Part shown: in pieces, positions 9,758-21,634 of the stretch
Layout: every line of letters begins with the position of its first letter
Numbering within the stretch: position 1 is the stretch's first letter
Assembly: GCA_035048495.1 (NCBI GenBank)
Contig: CM068549.1
Span: forward strand, 6,803,822-6,867,821
DNA from: Euptelea pleiosperma
Lineage: Eukaryota > Streptophyta > Magnoliopsida > Ranunculales > Eupteleaceae
Reading direction: 5' to 3'
Length of the DNA stretch: 64,000 bases
Made by a program: the position numbers and the translations under genes
Notes under the pieces: model-generated
Seen by the model: the letters and a program-made list of their open reading frames with translations, nothing else
Databases searched by the model: none
Told to the model about the DNA's origin: nothing

Positions 9758-11688
9758 CAACCCCAACTAGCATATTGCCAATCCTTGACAATTATTGCGA
9801 AATAAGTGAGCGAAACAGGGCTAGGCATAACATGCTAGAAAACTTATTTGCATTACTCAGAAAAAACTCCGTTTTGTCAGATTATTTTAAAGATGCAAGA
9901 AATCATTCACAAATTAGAACTAATCAGCAAAATACAACACTTCTACAAATGGACCTTCAAACAAACGATTACTCAGACTCAGTGTGTGTGTGTGTGTGTT
10001 CAACATCATCCTTATCTGGCAGTAAATATATCTGGATCTCTTTAGAGACTCTATGCCTCGACCTCAATCCTCACTTGTATACCACTCAGAAGTAAATCAC
10101 TAAGAAATGATTTTATACTTTTCTCTCAAATTATATGTGAGGAGATGAATATAGAAACTGGCAAACGTCTTACATATATAGTTTTTGAATGGAGGGTATA
10201 AGAAGATTTAAGAAGATCTCATGATTGGAATGTCATATCACTTAAGAACGTCGGATCAAACTCTATAATTTCTCTTTTCTCCATTCTCCACACTTGAGGA
10301 TAGTACAAATCTAGAATCAAATAGGACTTGCATAGGTTGTATTGAGGATTAGGATAGGTTCAGAAAAGAATGATATTCTGGTATTCAAAAATTCTGAGAG
10401 GGTATCTCACTATTCTTTGCAACTTTTCCCAGGGATAATATTTCCTTGACTTTTCTTCTTTTCTTTTTCCAATTTTTGTCTTTTTGGCTATTCTTCAACC
10501 TTTCCTTCTTTCTTTCTGATCATGTTTCTTTTCAGCTCGAACCATTTGTTTTGTTTTGTTTTCTTTTTTTTTCTTGGTTTCTATCTTTTCATGATCATAC
10601 CAAATACTCTTTGATCCCTCTCAGAAGTAGGTTATCGTATTGAACTCTTTTTTGGGATTGGGTTTTTGGTTGATGTGTTAACAAGAAAAGGTTTTCATCA
10701 ATAGGCTCAAAAATAGTTTCTAACGATATAGATGTTAAGGAAGCTAAAAAGTCTGATTGGCTAAAAAGATGGCCTATATCATTTTCTAGGGTTTGTACTT
10801 TCATCTTCGATGTCTCGAATGGATAAAGAGAAGTTTCTTTATGTAATAATCCAAATTTGATGTCGTTCTGAGTTCCATGACCAAAGCAAAGGTTAATGAG
10901 ACCACTCAATGAAAATATTAGGGGACTAGAAGAATTATGAGTCATCTTGTGACTCAGAATAATTTTATAACCCTCAGAAATAATGAAAAACTCAAAAGCT
11001 CACTGGGTTAGGTCTCCACAATTGTTCTCCTTAGATCTCTAAATAATCTAAACATCGGATAATTCAGACGTTGATATGTGAACATTTTTGCAAAATCTGA
11101 GTTTTCAAAGAGTTTTCAATCCATTGTAGTAATGTTTGCTTTCAAACTGAATGAAGAGCTAATAAGTGATTTTTCAAAATAGACATCCTTTTCAATAAAT
11201 AGACTTTACGGAAACTTTTTACTCATCAAGTCAGGGCATTTTCGAAAATCATATGAAATCACACCCAAAAACACAAGGTTTCTCTCTTCTTTTTTTTTAT
11301 CAAAATAAAAACATGAGTTTTTGGTAAAAACCCACCCCCAACCAAAATATAGCACCGTCCTCGGTGCTCATGACCGGGACAAAAGATGATGAAAAATTGG
11401 TAATGATGATGCAAAGGTTCAAGGAGGATATTACCAAGTCGGCATAAACTCGACAGTGTGTGGTACTTGATGATTGGAAGAATAATTGTACCTGCATGTC
11501 CAGAGATATCACAGTAATAACAAATATAGAGACTCATGTACTCTAGGAATATCAGAATTGCCTTTCCGAAAGCGCTAAGTTTTATGTCTTCAACCAAACA
11601 TAACGGGGGTATATCAAGTACCCCCAACTAGATTAAAACTCATGGAGACTGAGTGAATCTGCAGTCTTCTATGGTAGAACAGAGACTG
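9758..11688 (-). other. E2 3' non-coding region
   Basis: This is the inverted counterpart of 4774-6187 and 1533-2061 of E1. It carries the reversed polypurine tract at 9758-9767, a short GT microsatellite near 9981-9998, the small ORF at 10595-10945, and the AGCACCG/CGGTGCT hairpin at 11351-11368. A second hairpin of G and C tracts lies near 11604-11624. Other open frames in it are short and not conserved. Confidence 0.7.
10595..10945 (-). CDS. Small ORF downstream of the gag-derived ORF (E2), full-length copy
   Basis: The 116-residue product begins MTHNSSSPLIF and ends GIKEYLV. This is the longest version in the window. Related frames are truncated in E1 and run past the window edge in E6; E3 and E4 have decayed copies. 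It is hydrophilic with no visible domain, signal peptide or transmembrane segment. It lies about 840 bp from the LTR border in a region where Athila relatives can carry an extra ORF. Retention in both autonomous and non-autonomous copies is noteworthy, but a cis-acting RNA role of this DNA would give the same pattern. Confidence 0.4.
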   Translation of the reverse strand: MTHNSSSPLIFSLSGLINLCFGHGTQNDIKFGLLHKETSLYPFETSKMKVQTLENDIGHLFSQSDFLASLTSISLETIFEPIDENLFLLTHQPKTQSQKRVQYDNLLLRGIKEYLV

Positions 11689-12960
11689 TTATCCTATCCC
11701 TTGTCTAGGTATACCTGTATAAAATAGGTCTTTCTCAGTGTAAATTGAGAGAAGGATAGTAAGTGCTCTTTGCAAATCTGCAAAAACATGTAGTTCAGCT
11801 AGGAGGGATCGAAGCTTCTCAGTAAAGATTGAGATGAGAGCAGTAGTGGGTTCTCTGGCCATGGTTAGCAGAGCCACAAACTCATTGAGTTTAGCGGGAA
11901 TGTATCTGAATGGAGCAGACTCCTACAGACCAGTAATAGCATAATTGTCTGACTCCGAGATGAAGTCAGGAGCAAAGTGCTCTTTACACTGGGAGAGTTT
12001 TTCCTCGGGAGAGTCCTAAATTAGATTCTCTACGGCAAACTGTTTATTGACAACATCGTCGTATGGTGGTGGGTCAAAACTGTGGACCTTTTCCTCGAGG
12101 TTTCCTAATGTGAGAGGGATGTTCCAATCTCTGCACTCAATGTGTTTATCCTCGGTGGGGAACGGTAGGTCCTGGGCAGCTGGAATCCCATTTTCTAGAT
12201 ATTGCTCAATGGTAGGAATATCTACATCCAGTGCTGATGTAGAATCATCAGAGATAGAAATGGATATGGGTATCTCTGTGCTCGGTGCAGAAGTAGCTGC
12301 CTGTAAGGGCACCATAAATGGAAACATGGGTTCATCACGATTGTTACACAATCCAAGGGTGGTGGGGATGGGTAAGTCTAGGCCAATTGGGATCCTATAG
12401 TCAAGACACAGCTCAATGTTATGAATAACTTCTTCAGAGTCCCAGATAAAAATCAGAGGTAGATGATTCCTCTAAGCTAAGTTCAGAAGTCAGTGCTTTG
12501 AAGGACACTGAAGATGAAGACTCTGGCTTATCAATATTGTAGTCCAATCCTTTGTTTATAGCAACCTCAATTTCCTCTTGTAAAGTCTGGTACTGGGTCC
12601 AGTTGTGCAACTCCTCATTATTGACTGTGGCCAGGGTATTCCCCTCTAGATAAGCCATTGGTTGGCTAGTGAAATTGACTTCCTCTCTCTCAGATTCTAA
12701 CTCACCTAGACGGTGTTCCAAGCTCTCCATGGAGTGCTGTTGTTGGATGATGTATTGCGAGAGGAGTTCTTCTAGATTAGGTTTAGTAGCAGACTGTGGC
12801 GGTTTAGCTAAAGGAAGCTAAGGTGCCAACTCTTGAATGTAGTCCGACTGAGTATGAAAGTTATATGATGGATGTGAGTTTGGGACTATCTACTGACTTT
12901 GAAAATCCTACGGGGTCCATTGTTGACCAAAATATTCAGTCTGTGGATCTGGCTGGTATT
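11689..12960 (-). pseudogene. E2 gag-derived ORF, C-terminal part
   Basis: This is the damaged equivalent of residues about 160-613 of the intact E5 ORF (37526-39367). Recognisable blocks are MESLEHRLGELE (coiled coil), a VPL-rich repeat unit, HIECRDWNIPLTLGNLEE (a PR-end remnant) and the C-terminal SIFTEKLRSLL and SIYTEKDLFYTG repeats ending in RQGIG. Stops and frameshifts break it at about 12430, 12355 and 12010. Its N-terminal part is at 15562-16015, beyond S2. RT, RNase H and integrase are missing. Confidence 0.8.
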
Positions 12961-12965
12961 GTGAC

Positions 12966-15556
12966 TTGAAAGTAGGTTTTTTCCGCGTCGTTGGTTACGG
13001 AAACCCTAGAATCAACAAGATTTGTAATTTGATCCGAGCCTCAAAATTCCTGCAAAATTACAGGCTTTGTATAGGGATTCGTGTCGGATGTCGATCCGCA
13101 CTCAGATTAATCACGTTAGTGCAATTAGAACATAAAATGATAGATTTTTGCCAAAAATTCATGGAGGGCTGAGAATGATGTATTTGGATTAAAACAAGAT
13201 TGCTTGATTTTAGAGAGAGAAATTATCATAATCTACCAAAAAAATACTAATGAAGGAAATCAAACCACGATCAATAAAAGTAACTCATCACTTAAATTCA
13301 AAAGTTATTACAATGTTCAAAAGAAAATAAAACACTAAAGTTCTAAAAGAACTACGGATTAAGCTAGAGAGGGAAAGAGAATAAAAGTGAGTCAACCCTA
13401 GAGAGAGAAAACTCACTTTTCTAGAGAGAGAGAAGACTTTTAGAGAAAGAAGCGATAACTAGAGAGAGAAATACCACGTCTTACCTTTCGGCCATGAGAT
13501 GGAGGGATTCGGCCTTAAGAATGATGCATCTTGGATCGGCCATGGCTGGCTTTGGAGTAGCCAATAAACAACCACTCGCAAGAGAGGTGGTTGGAATGGG
13601 GAATGCAATGGTGGTTGGCCTTGATGGAGGAGTTTCCCGGAGAGCTTGGAGGAGTTGCTGCAAGGAGGCGGTGTTGCTGGTGGTGGCAGACGGTGGTGAA
13701 GTGGAGGTCCTGCCTGGAGCTGCAGCGATGGAGATAATGGTGGTTTGAGATTGCTGGGGATGAGGGAGGAGACGGTCCAGTCTAGGGAGAAGACCACCAC
13801 GATTTCTTTCTCCCTTCTTTCTTCTTTTCCTCTTTTCTCTTCTTTTTTTTTTTTCTTTTTTTTTTTTTCAGAAGAAGAGGGCGGTAAGAGAATGGCAGGG
13901 GGTTTGTGAGGGATGATCGACAGGTGGAGTTCGCTGGTTGAAGAACGTGGGATGATGGCAATAATGGAGGAGAAGATGGTGGCGCACCGTGGAGAACCAG
14001 CAGGTATGGGCTCCTCTTCTCTCCTTCTTCTTCTCTTCTCTTTTGTTTTTTTTTTCTTTTTGTTTGGGGCGGTGAAGTAGTCGAGAGGGCGAGCAGTGGA
14101 ACAGCAGGTGATAGGAGTTCCTTGCTGGTTCACCCAGCAAGAAAGATGGTGATGACTGGCTTTTGTGAAGCTGCTAGGGGCGTCAGTGGGTTAAAGGGTG
14201 TGAGGCGGTGATGAGAATGCAGTAGGCGGTGCTGCTGCGGTGGTGGTAGATGGTGTAGGCAGCAACCGAAGTTGCAATCACTTGGGATCCCACCGTTGGG
14301 TTTTATAAAGGTGTTGGCGATCTACTGGGGCAAAGGAGATGGAGAGACGGGGGAGAAAAATGGAGTTGCAGATGGCCGGAGTTCTGCAACTCCGGCGAGA
14401 ATAAGAGAGGAAGATGAAAAGAAGAAGGTGAAGAAAAATAGAAGAAGAAGGAGCCCCACAAAAAGAAATAGTGGGGGGGAGTTTTTGGGGAAAAGAAGTG
14501 AAGATGGGAGAGGGATTAGGGTTCGAACGAACCCCTATCCTTCTCCTTTTAAAGCTCCCTATTTCCATTAGTATTTTTTAAATAAAAAAAATATATATAT
14601 ATATATATATATTTTTTTTAAGTAAAATGCTACTTTTTCTTGGGGAATGTCCCCATTTAGTGGACCCCCCATTTTTTTAAAATTTAATTAAAATTCTTTG
14701 GAAATTCACGGGGTCCACTAACTGGTCGGACAGCGGGTCGATGATGATGGGCCCGGCTACTGGCCCACATGGATTGATGATGTCCATCGTCTCACAAGAT
14801 GATGTGACAGACAGTCTGATGGCGATCGGATGGATGGTGACTTGATTGGGACCCGGATTGGTAAATCGACGGATCTAGAGAGATCCAACGGTCAGAAAGC
14901 TAATGGAGATGAGATAGAACCGATGGACAGGAGTTCTGGGGTTAGGTCAGTAGATTCGAGGACCGAGAGATGAAGAGAGAGAGAGAATAAGGAGAGATGA
15001 GAGAGAAAGTATCAGAAAATGGCGATAAAAGTATTGACAGAGGGTCTGGAACCCTGGTCTTCACTGTGACCATCCTCACGCTTCTCTAGTAGAGTCGACT
15101 ATCATTCTTTGCTGACTCATGTGGCTTTAAACGCTTTGGTCCGTCTCTTGGTCATTGGCTCTCCTACTATCTTCGTTCTTTGGGCCGGCTTTTTTTGGTC
15201 CTCTTATTCAGCCCATATTTGGCCCATATCTTCTAGTCATAGCATGTGGGCTCTTTAAGCTTTGATAATGGGCTTTCCTGATCGATGTGGGCTCGCAAGT
15301 CTCGAGAATTGTCCCATCAGGGTTTCCTGCGACAGAAGAAGCGCGTAATGAGACTCTATCAGAATGACTACATGTCTAGACTTCCGAAAATGTGTTTAAT
15401 GCATGCAAATATACCATTTCGTCCAGAAAAGTGTGTTCTACGCAACACAAGAGACTCTTACGTAGAAAAGTAGATAAATAGAGTATTTTAACGTAGGAGA
15501 ATGCAATAACGCTAAAAGGATAATTGCTTAAAATAAACACTTTTGAGCGAATATCA
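12966..15556 (-). mobile_element. S2: solo LTR, reverse
   Basis: A complete 2591-bp LTR (TGAAAGTAGG to GAATATCA) flanked by TGACT (12961-12965 and 15557-15561). Taking it out joins two parts of the E2 ORF that are contiguous in E5 (near 38920). It has the B-box hairpin at 15041-15055, a short CCGGAGTT/AACTCCGG dyad near 14379, a TA microsatellite near 14590-14611 and only half of the 26-bp palindrome near 14548. It is close to S1 in sequence. Confidence 0.95.
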
Positions 15557-15561
15557 TGACT

Positions 15562-16015
15562 GCGAGTACTGGCCATTATATTGTCCACAGGGTTGGTGAA
15601 ACCCGGAATGATACATATCATGTTGTAGATTCTGCTGGGGAAAAGACTGTTGTTCCCATCCAAAGTTATCATGACTTCCGTTGTCCGGATAATATGTGTT
15701 ATTGTAGGAGGTCTGCAGCAGAGGTTCTAAATTATTAAAATTATAGACCTCTTCTTGGACATGAGGGAAATATCCTACAGATGTGGAGTGATAAACATGC
15801 TTCTGGACCACAACATCAAGGGCAGAAATTGATTTTGTCAAATCTATAAGTAGGGATTTTAGCACTGGATCGGCCTGTGCTTTATGACCCATCGAACTCT
15901 GTGAGATTGGAGTGTCATGACGACACTTAGGATTGGTATACCATTGCTCGGAGTTATCGCCTAAATCTTTAAAGAAATTGTTGTAGGTCTCGAATAGAAG
16001 CTGTTCAACAGCCAT
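15562..16015 (-). pseudogene. E2 gag-derived ORF, N-terminal part
   Basis: The frame starts MAVEQLLFETYNNFF and is open until the S2 target site. As in E5, the first ten residues resemble the autonomous gag start (MPDERPLIET in E6) but then jump to sequence that follows the capsid region, so about 190 residues of capsid are deleted. The following Y/Q/N-rich stretch (SYNNTYYPDNGSHDNFGWEQ) matches E5. The continuation is at 12960 and below. Confidence 0.82.
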
Positions 16016-17542
16016 CAGAGAGATGTGAGTCTCTCAGAGGAGGGAGATAGAGGTGAAAGAGATCGGTGTGGTTGACTGACTCTCAGATCGAATCAGTCTC
16101 AAGTTACATCAAATCCAAGCGGGCATATACTGAAGAAGCAAGCCCGTAGAGTCGGCAAGAGGTCTTTAAACCGAATGAGCCTAGATGATGCACACAGAGC
16201 AACAGATAATCCTAATCTAAACAATCAGGATAATATTATGAATTATCTTGTTTGTGTAGGGATAGTGTAGATTATGACAGTGGGCGGACCACTGGTTTAT
16301 CTTCAATTACCCGCCAGACCAACTTTTCACTCTGTAGGTTCTCACATGGATACACTCTTTAAAGCAAATCCGCTAGTACTAACTCAAGTTGACTGCAAGA
16401 TAATCCGAAGCCTAGACAGACGTACGGCACATCGGCTGACTTAAGTACGCCCCAGACTAATCGGATTTGTCAAGCGTGAAGATAAGTTTTCCCAGAAGAG
16501 GAGCTAGCGTTGGTTCGTGTTCCTAATCCAACACTAAGCTAATCCGATAGACAATCAAGGAGGCCACTTACGAGCTCGGTATACTTGAGTAGTAGGGACC
16601 TATGGGTGTGTTAGATAACAGGGACCCGCACTCATGGACTTAATCGACTTGATCTTTGAAGGGGTCACTTTATGTTGAGTTTTCCTCGAACACCGATCTA
16701 AGTGGGCTCTATTCTTGATTAATTTTAATTCTTGGTTGTGGTTGCACAAAAGCTAGAATGACGAGGTGAGTGATGAAATCCCACCAGTTTCAAATTAGAG
16801 CTGGGTTTGCTCTTTATGTATTTTATTACGGCCAAACCAAGCAATTCCGATAAGTGTTGCAAAAGCAAACAAACAATCGGCATAGTGTTTGCACAATGAT
16901 CATGATCGCACTCAAGGCGAGGTGTAAAAACTTATCTGTCCATTGGCTACGCACGGGGTCTCCTCCGTGAGATAGGGAGGGGGTATCCAAATCGGCTTGG
17001 GTCCGACTCCACCTCTTTGAGCTTTCGCTCCCTACTTACTTGGTAAACGCAATCCGCAATCACGTTAGTCCACAATGGTCTATGGTATGGAATTGGAAGG
17101 TATACCGCCTTTGGGGTTTCAAGAAACACGCCATGATTTAGGGCAGATATTGTGAATTAGTTCCAATTAGGGTTTGAAATTCAACTTTAGCTATTCTAGA
17201 ATTAGGATTCGGAAATATCTACTTTTGAATTACCCGGAGTTAGAAATCTTCCAATTTGAATCAAATAACCAATGGTGATCTAACTAGAAATAGTAGAATT
17301 GAAATTTGACCCTAATATTTTTGATATTTTTTTTAATTAGTTAATTATCTAGCAGTTATTCTAAAAGGAGAGAAAATGAATCCCTAAATTATTACAACTT
17401 TGCACTCGGCCGTCCGAGGCATTAAAATAATAAGTGGAAAATGTGAAAAATAAAATGGAAAGTTTCCAATTTGGATCGGATCTTCAAGATTAAGCAGCTT
17501 TCCGAATTCCTGTTCGTCCTTTTGCAATCCCGTCAACCGAGC
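16016..17542 (-). other. E2 leader between primer-binding site and ORF
   Basis: A leader of about 1.5 kb, homologous to 53313-54858 of E6. It holds a small frame at 16947-17129 (60 residues, MFLETPKAVYLPI...) whose first 47 or so residues match a frame in the E6 leader at 53724-54038. The hairpin CACGG/CCGTG around 16955-16975 lies beside it. No larger gene is seen. Confidence 0.65.
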
Positions 17543-17555
17543 GGCAACGGCGCCA
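17543..17555 (-). promoter_or_regulatory. Primer-binding site of E2 (tRNA-Asp type)
   Basis: On the reverse strand it reads TGGCGCCGTTGCC, two bases from the LTR end. It is complementary to the 3' end of plant tRNA-Asp, the primer known for Athila elements. Confidence 0.9.
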
Positions 17556-17557
17556 TT

Positions 17558-19199
17558 TGAAAGTCAGGTTTTTTCGCGTCGTCGGTTACGGAAACCCTAA
17601 AGTTCAACAATATTTGTAATTTCTTCGAATTGGTTCACTTAATCTGCAAATAAGCAGACTTGCACAGTGGCTCGTGTCGGATATCGTTCGCACTCGGGAT
17701 TAGTTAGCACAATAAGAAACAAGAATAATCAGAAAATGCTCGGAATAAATGGAAGGGTGAGAATGGTGGAGGTTGATTTAAAATATGTTTGAGATTGTTG
17801 TTAAAACTATTAGAATAAAAAAAAACATAAGAGAAACGAGAATGAAAAACACAATAAATGAAAACAACTTAAACTTGAATTTAAAACTTGTTCATTAAAC
17901 TAAAAGCAAATGCTTACAATGCTTGTTCAAATACTTTACAACGGAAATAACATTAAACCAAATTAATCTAGAAAGCCATTAAAATATTACCCTAGAAAGC
18001 ATGTAAAGGTAGAGAGGGAAAGAAGAGAGTGAAAGAAGGTAGGAAGGTTAGAGAGATAAATTAGAGAGAAGCTTACCATTGAAGAGGTAGATGATGCAAC
18101 TTCTATTGGATAGAACTCAGTAGGATTGAGGATTGTAGCCATTGATTGTGGCGAATGAAATAGACAACAGGGAGACGTTGCTGTTTGACGCTTTGCACCT
18201 CGAGGTGGAGGCGTTAATGGTGAGCTCGCCGGAGAAGAAGGGTGAAGAAGAAGAGAAAGAAAGAAAGAAGAAAGAGAGGAAGAGGAGGGGGAGGGAACCA
18301 ACCCAAGGAGAGATCGTAGATCTCTTATAGACTTTTTTTTTTCTTTTTGCTTGTTGTAAAAATGATGACCGTTGGATCTAGAGAGATCCAACGGTTGGGA
18401 ATGGGTTAGTTAGATGAGAGAGAGAGTGACTAGGATAAAGAGATATGGGGGAGAAAAGAATCGGTCAAGTGAGACCAATTCTCTCTTGTTGTTGCAAATG
18501 GGCATGAGCATGGGTAATGGGCATGGGTCATGGGTCATGGGTATGGGTATGGGCATGGGTCATGGGTATGGTCATGGGTCATGGGTCATGGGCTTAGGTC
18601 ATGGGCCTATGTTATGGGCCAAGATAGATAGATAAAGAGAGAAATAGGAGAGAGGTGAGAGAAAAATATAAAAATAAAAGCATTGGAGGGTCTTGAACCC
18701 TGGTCTTCTTTATTCTCTCTCGTCCTCTCCACCAATAAGTCAAACTTATCCTTTGATTTCAATTGGTGTGGCCTTTAACACCTAAGTCCTTCTCTTGGTC
18801 TCCAGCTATTCTCTCTCTTAATCCTTGTTCCGGCTCTACGATCCTCTAGCTTTGTCCGTATATGTCTTCTATCTTTTTATCCTAGCCTGTTGGCTCTTTA
18901 AGCTTTGATAGAAGTCTTCTATGGTTGATCGTGGGCCCGCCAGTCCTCGATAATCGCCTGATAGGGTCTCCTACAAGTGAAAAAGCACGTAATGAGATTC
19001 AACTAAAACGCCTTGATACTGGACTATCCGAAATGCGTATATTTCATGCAAATAGTCGATTTTCGTCTAAAGAATGCATTCTACGCAATGGAAGAAACTC
19101 TTATATGAAAAATTTGACAAAAAGACAAGTTTTACGTAGGAGAATGCGACATCGCTATAAGGATAATGGCTTAAAATAAGCACTTTTGAGCAAATATCA
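17558..19199 (-). repeat. 5' LTR of E2 (short LTR type)
   Basis: A complete 1642-bp LTR from TGAAAGTCAGG to AAATATCA. Together with the 5' LTR of E6 (about 1675 bp without its insertions) it forms a short type that lacks the CCGGAGTTGC dyads and instead has a CATGGG minisatellite. The B-box hairpin is at 18687-18701, 498 bp from the LTR start. A TATAAGAG-like motif is visible on the reverse strand near 18323-18330. Confidence 0.92.
18490..18620 (+). repeat. CATGGG minisatellite in the E2 5' LTR
   Basis: About a dozen imperfect copies of a 6-7 bp CATGGG(T) unit in tandem. The corresponding array in the E6 5' LTR is at 52195-52370 on the other strand with a different copy number. Confidence 0.85.
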
Positions 19200-20067
19200 A
19201 TACAGAGAAGGTTCTGTTGTAGTAATCCAATGTTGATGTCGTTCTGAGTTTTTATGATCGAAGCAAAGAATAATGAGATCTCTCAACGAATATTGGGGGC
19301 ATGAAGAATAGTGAGTCATCTTGTGACTAAGAATTGTTGTATAACCCTCTGAAATGATTAAAGGCTCGAAAGCTCACTGGGTTAAGTCTCCACAATTATT
19401 CTCACAGGATCTCTGGAGTTTCTAAACTTAGGATGACTCTGATGTTGATAGTGTACAATTGTGCCGAATCTGAGTTTTTTTGAGTTTTCAAACCTGCTGT
19501 AGTCACGCCTCACTTGACTCAAAGCTAACTTGAAACAAAAATCGACATCCTCAATACTAACTTAACGGAGGTTTTCAACTAATCAAAGTCAAGGTATTTG
19601 ACACATTTTTGAAATTCTAGAAAACTTTAAAAAAAAACATCGGAAATCACCCAAAAACAAGATTTTTTTTCCAAAATGAAGACATGAGTTTTGGTAAATA
19701 CCCACCCCCAACCAAAATACGGCATCGTCTTCGATGCTCATGACCAGGACATAAAATTATGAAAAATCGCTAATGATGATGCGAAGGTGCAGGGAGGATG
19801 TTACCAAGTCGGCAGAAACTCGACAGTGTGTTGTACCTGATGATCGGAAGAATGAATGCACCTGTATTTCTAGAGATATAACAATAATAACAAATACTTG
19901 AGACTCATGTGCTCTAGGAATATCGGAATTGCCTTTTCGAAAGTGCTAGGTTTTACATCTTCAGCTAGACATGACGGGGGTCTATCAAGTACCCCCAACC
20001 AGGTTAAAACGCATGGAGACTGCGTGAATCTACAGTCTTTCTGACACCTAAGGTGGAACGGAGACTG
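19200..20067 (-). other. E3 3' non-coding region (partial)
   Basis: Homologous to 36640-37525 of E5. A degraded AGCACCG/CGGTGCT hairpin (GGCATCG/CGATGCT) lies near 19723-19738 and a G5/C5 inverted repeat near 19976-19996. The small downstream ORF is present only as a decayed copy near 19100s-19320 starting MTHYSS on the reverse strand. No gene is seen. Confidence 0.65.
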
Positions 20068-21634
20068 TTATCCTATCCCTTGTCTAGGTTTACCTGTGTA
20101 GAACAAGTCTTTCTCAGTATAGACTGAGAGAAGGACAGTAGGCTCTCTAAGCAAACCCACAGAAATATTTAGTTCAGCGGGAAGGGATCGAAGATTCTCA
20201 GTAAAGACTGAGAGGAGAGTAATAGTGAGTTCTCTGACCATAGTTAGTAGAGCCACAAACTCATTGAGTTTAGCGGGAAGGTATTTGAATGGAGCAGACT
20301 CCTACAGATCAGTAAAAGCATAATTGTCTGACTTTGAGATGAAGTCAAGTGCAAAGTATTTTTGACGCTGGGATAATTTTTTCTCTTGAGAGTCCTGAAT
20401 TATACTCTCCATGACATACGGTTCATCGACAACATCGACGTAGGGAGGCGGGTGAAAACTATTAACCTCTTCCTCGAGGTGTCCTAATGTGATAGGGATG
20501 TTCCAATCCCTACACTCAATATGTTCATCCTCGGTGAGGAATGGTAGGTCCAGGATAGCTGGAGTCTCATATTCTAGAGATGGCTCAATGGTAGGAATGT
20601 CTACCTCCAGTGCAGAGGCAAAATCATGATAGATATAGATGGACATGGGTATCTCTGTGCTCGGTTCTGAAGTAGCTGCATGTAAGGGCACCAGAAATGG
20701 ATACTCTGGCTCATCACTCTTGTGGCACACTCCAATGGAGGTCAGGAACATTAGATCTAGGACAGTTAGGCTCCTACGATCTAGACACAACTCAGTGTCA
20801 GGAATATTGCCTCCTATTCTGAGGCAGCAGATGTATAGTGAAGAAGAGACTTCTCTAGGAGAGGTGCAGGATTTAGTACTTGTAAGGGCACCGAAAATGG
20901 ATACACTGGCTCTTCAATAATCTGGTTTGATCTAGGAATGGGAACAATTTCTATGTCTTCTTCGCAATTCTGGTATTGGATCCAAGGTAGCAAATCCTCC
21001 TCATAGATGGTGGTCATGTCATTCTCCTCTGGATAAGCATTAGGTTGACCAGGGTAGTTGACTTCCACACTCTCAAACTCTAATTGACCTAGACGATGGT
21101 CCAACCTCTCCATGGAATGTTGTTGTTGGATGATATACTGAGAGAGAAGATCTTCTAGACCGAGTGTAACAGCAGACTGTGGCAGTTCAGCTAAGGGAAG
21201 CTGTGGTGCCAACTCTTGATAGTAGTCCAATGGATTATGACGATGGTAGGCCGGTAATGAGTCTGAGACTGGCTACTTACTCTGGTAATCCTAATAGGTC
21301 CACTTTTGACCAAAATATTCAGTCTGTAGGTCTGGCTGGTACTGCGACTGCGAGAATTGCCTGTCATACTCTCCATTGGGTTGATGAAACCCGAAAGGAT
21401 AATTATCCTGCGGAAGTGGTTGCTGGAGAAAAGGCTGTTCCCAATCAAAGCTATGGTGACTCCTATTGGCCGGATAATAAGTGTTATCATAGGAAGTCTG
21501 CATTGGAGATTAAAATGTACTGAAAGTACAGACATCTTTCTCGACAGGAGGGTAATATCCTATAGACTGAGAATTGTGCACAGGTTGCTGGACCGAGATA
21601 GCAAGGGCAGAGACCGATTTGGTAAGTTCTTGAA
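20068..21634 (-). pseudogene. E3 gag-derived ORF, C-terminal part
   Basis: Corresponds to residues from about 50 to 613 of the E5 ORF. Visible blocks are the Y/Q/N-rich segment (21291-21535), LPQSAVTLGLEDLLSQYI with the coiled coil (20814-21230), the VPL repeat with HIECRDWNIPITLGHLEEE (20302-20790) and the C-terminal SVFTEKLRSLPAEL and SVYTEKDLFYTG repeats ending RQGIG (20068-20256). Several frameshifts and stops separate these blocks, so no single product can be made. Confidence 0.78.

Larger units (their letters stand above)
9667..19199 (-). mobile_element. E2: non-autonomous Athila-like element, reverse
   Basis: Read on the reverse strand it has a 1642-bp 5' LTR (17558-19199), primer-binding site (17543-17555), leader, a damaged gag-derived ORF (16015 down to 11689, split by S2), a 3' non-coding region and the first 91 bp of its 3' LTR (9667-9757). 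The rest of the 3' LTR is cut off by E1. RT, RNase H and integrase are absent. The right flank (ATACAGAGAAGG at 19200) continues the 3' region of E3, matching 36643 onward in E5, so E2 is inserted in E3. Its other flank is outside the window. Confidence 0.88.

Noticed and set aside
18490..18620. Centromeric or telomeric satellite
   Set aside because: The CATGGG array is short and confined to one LTR type; no long satellite array or telomere repeat occurs in the window.
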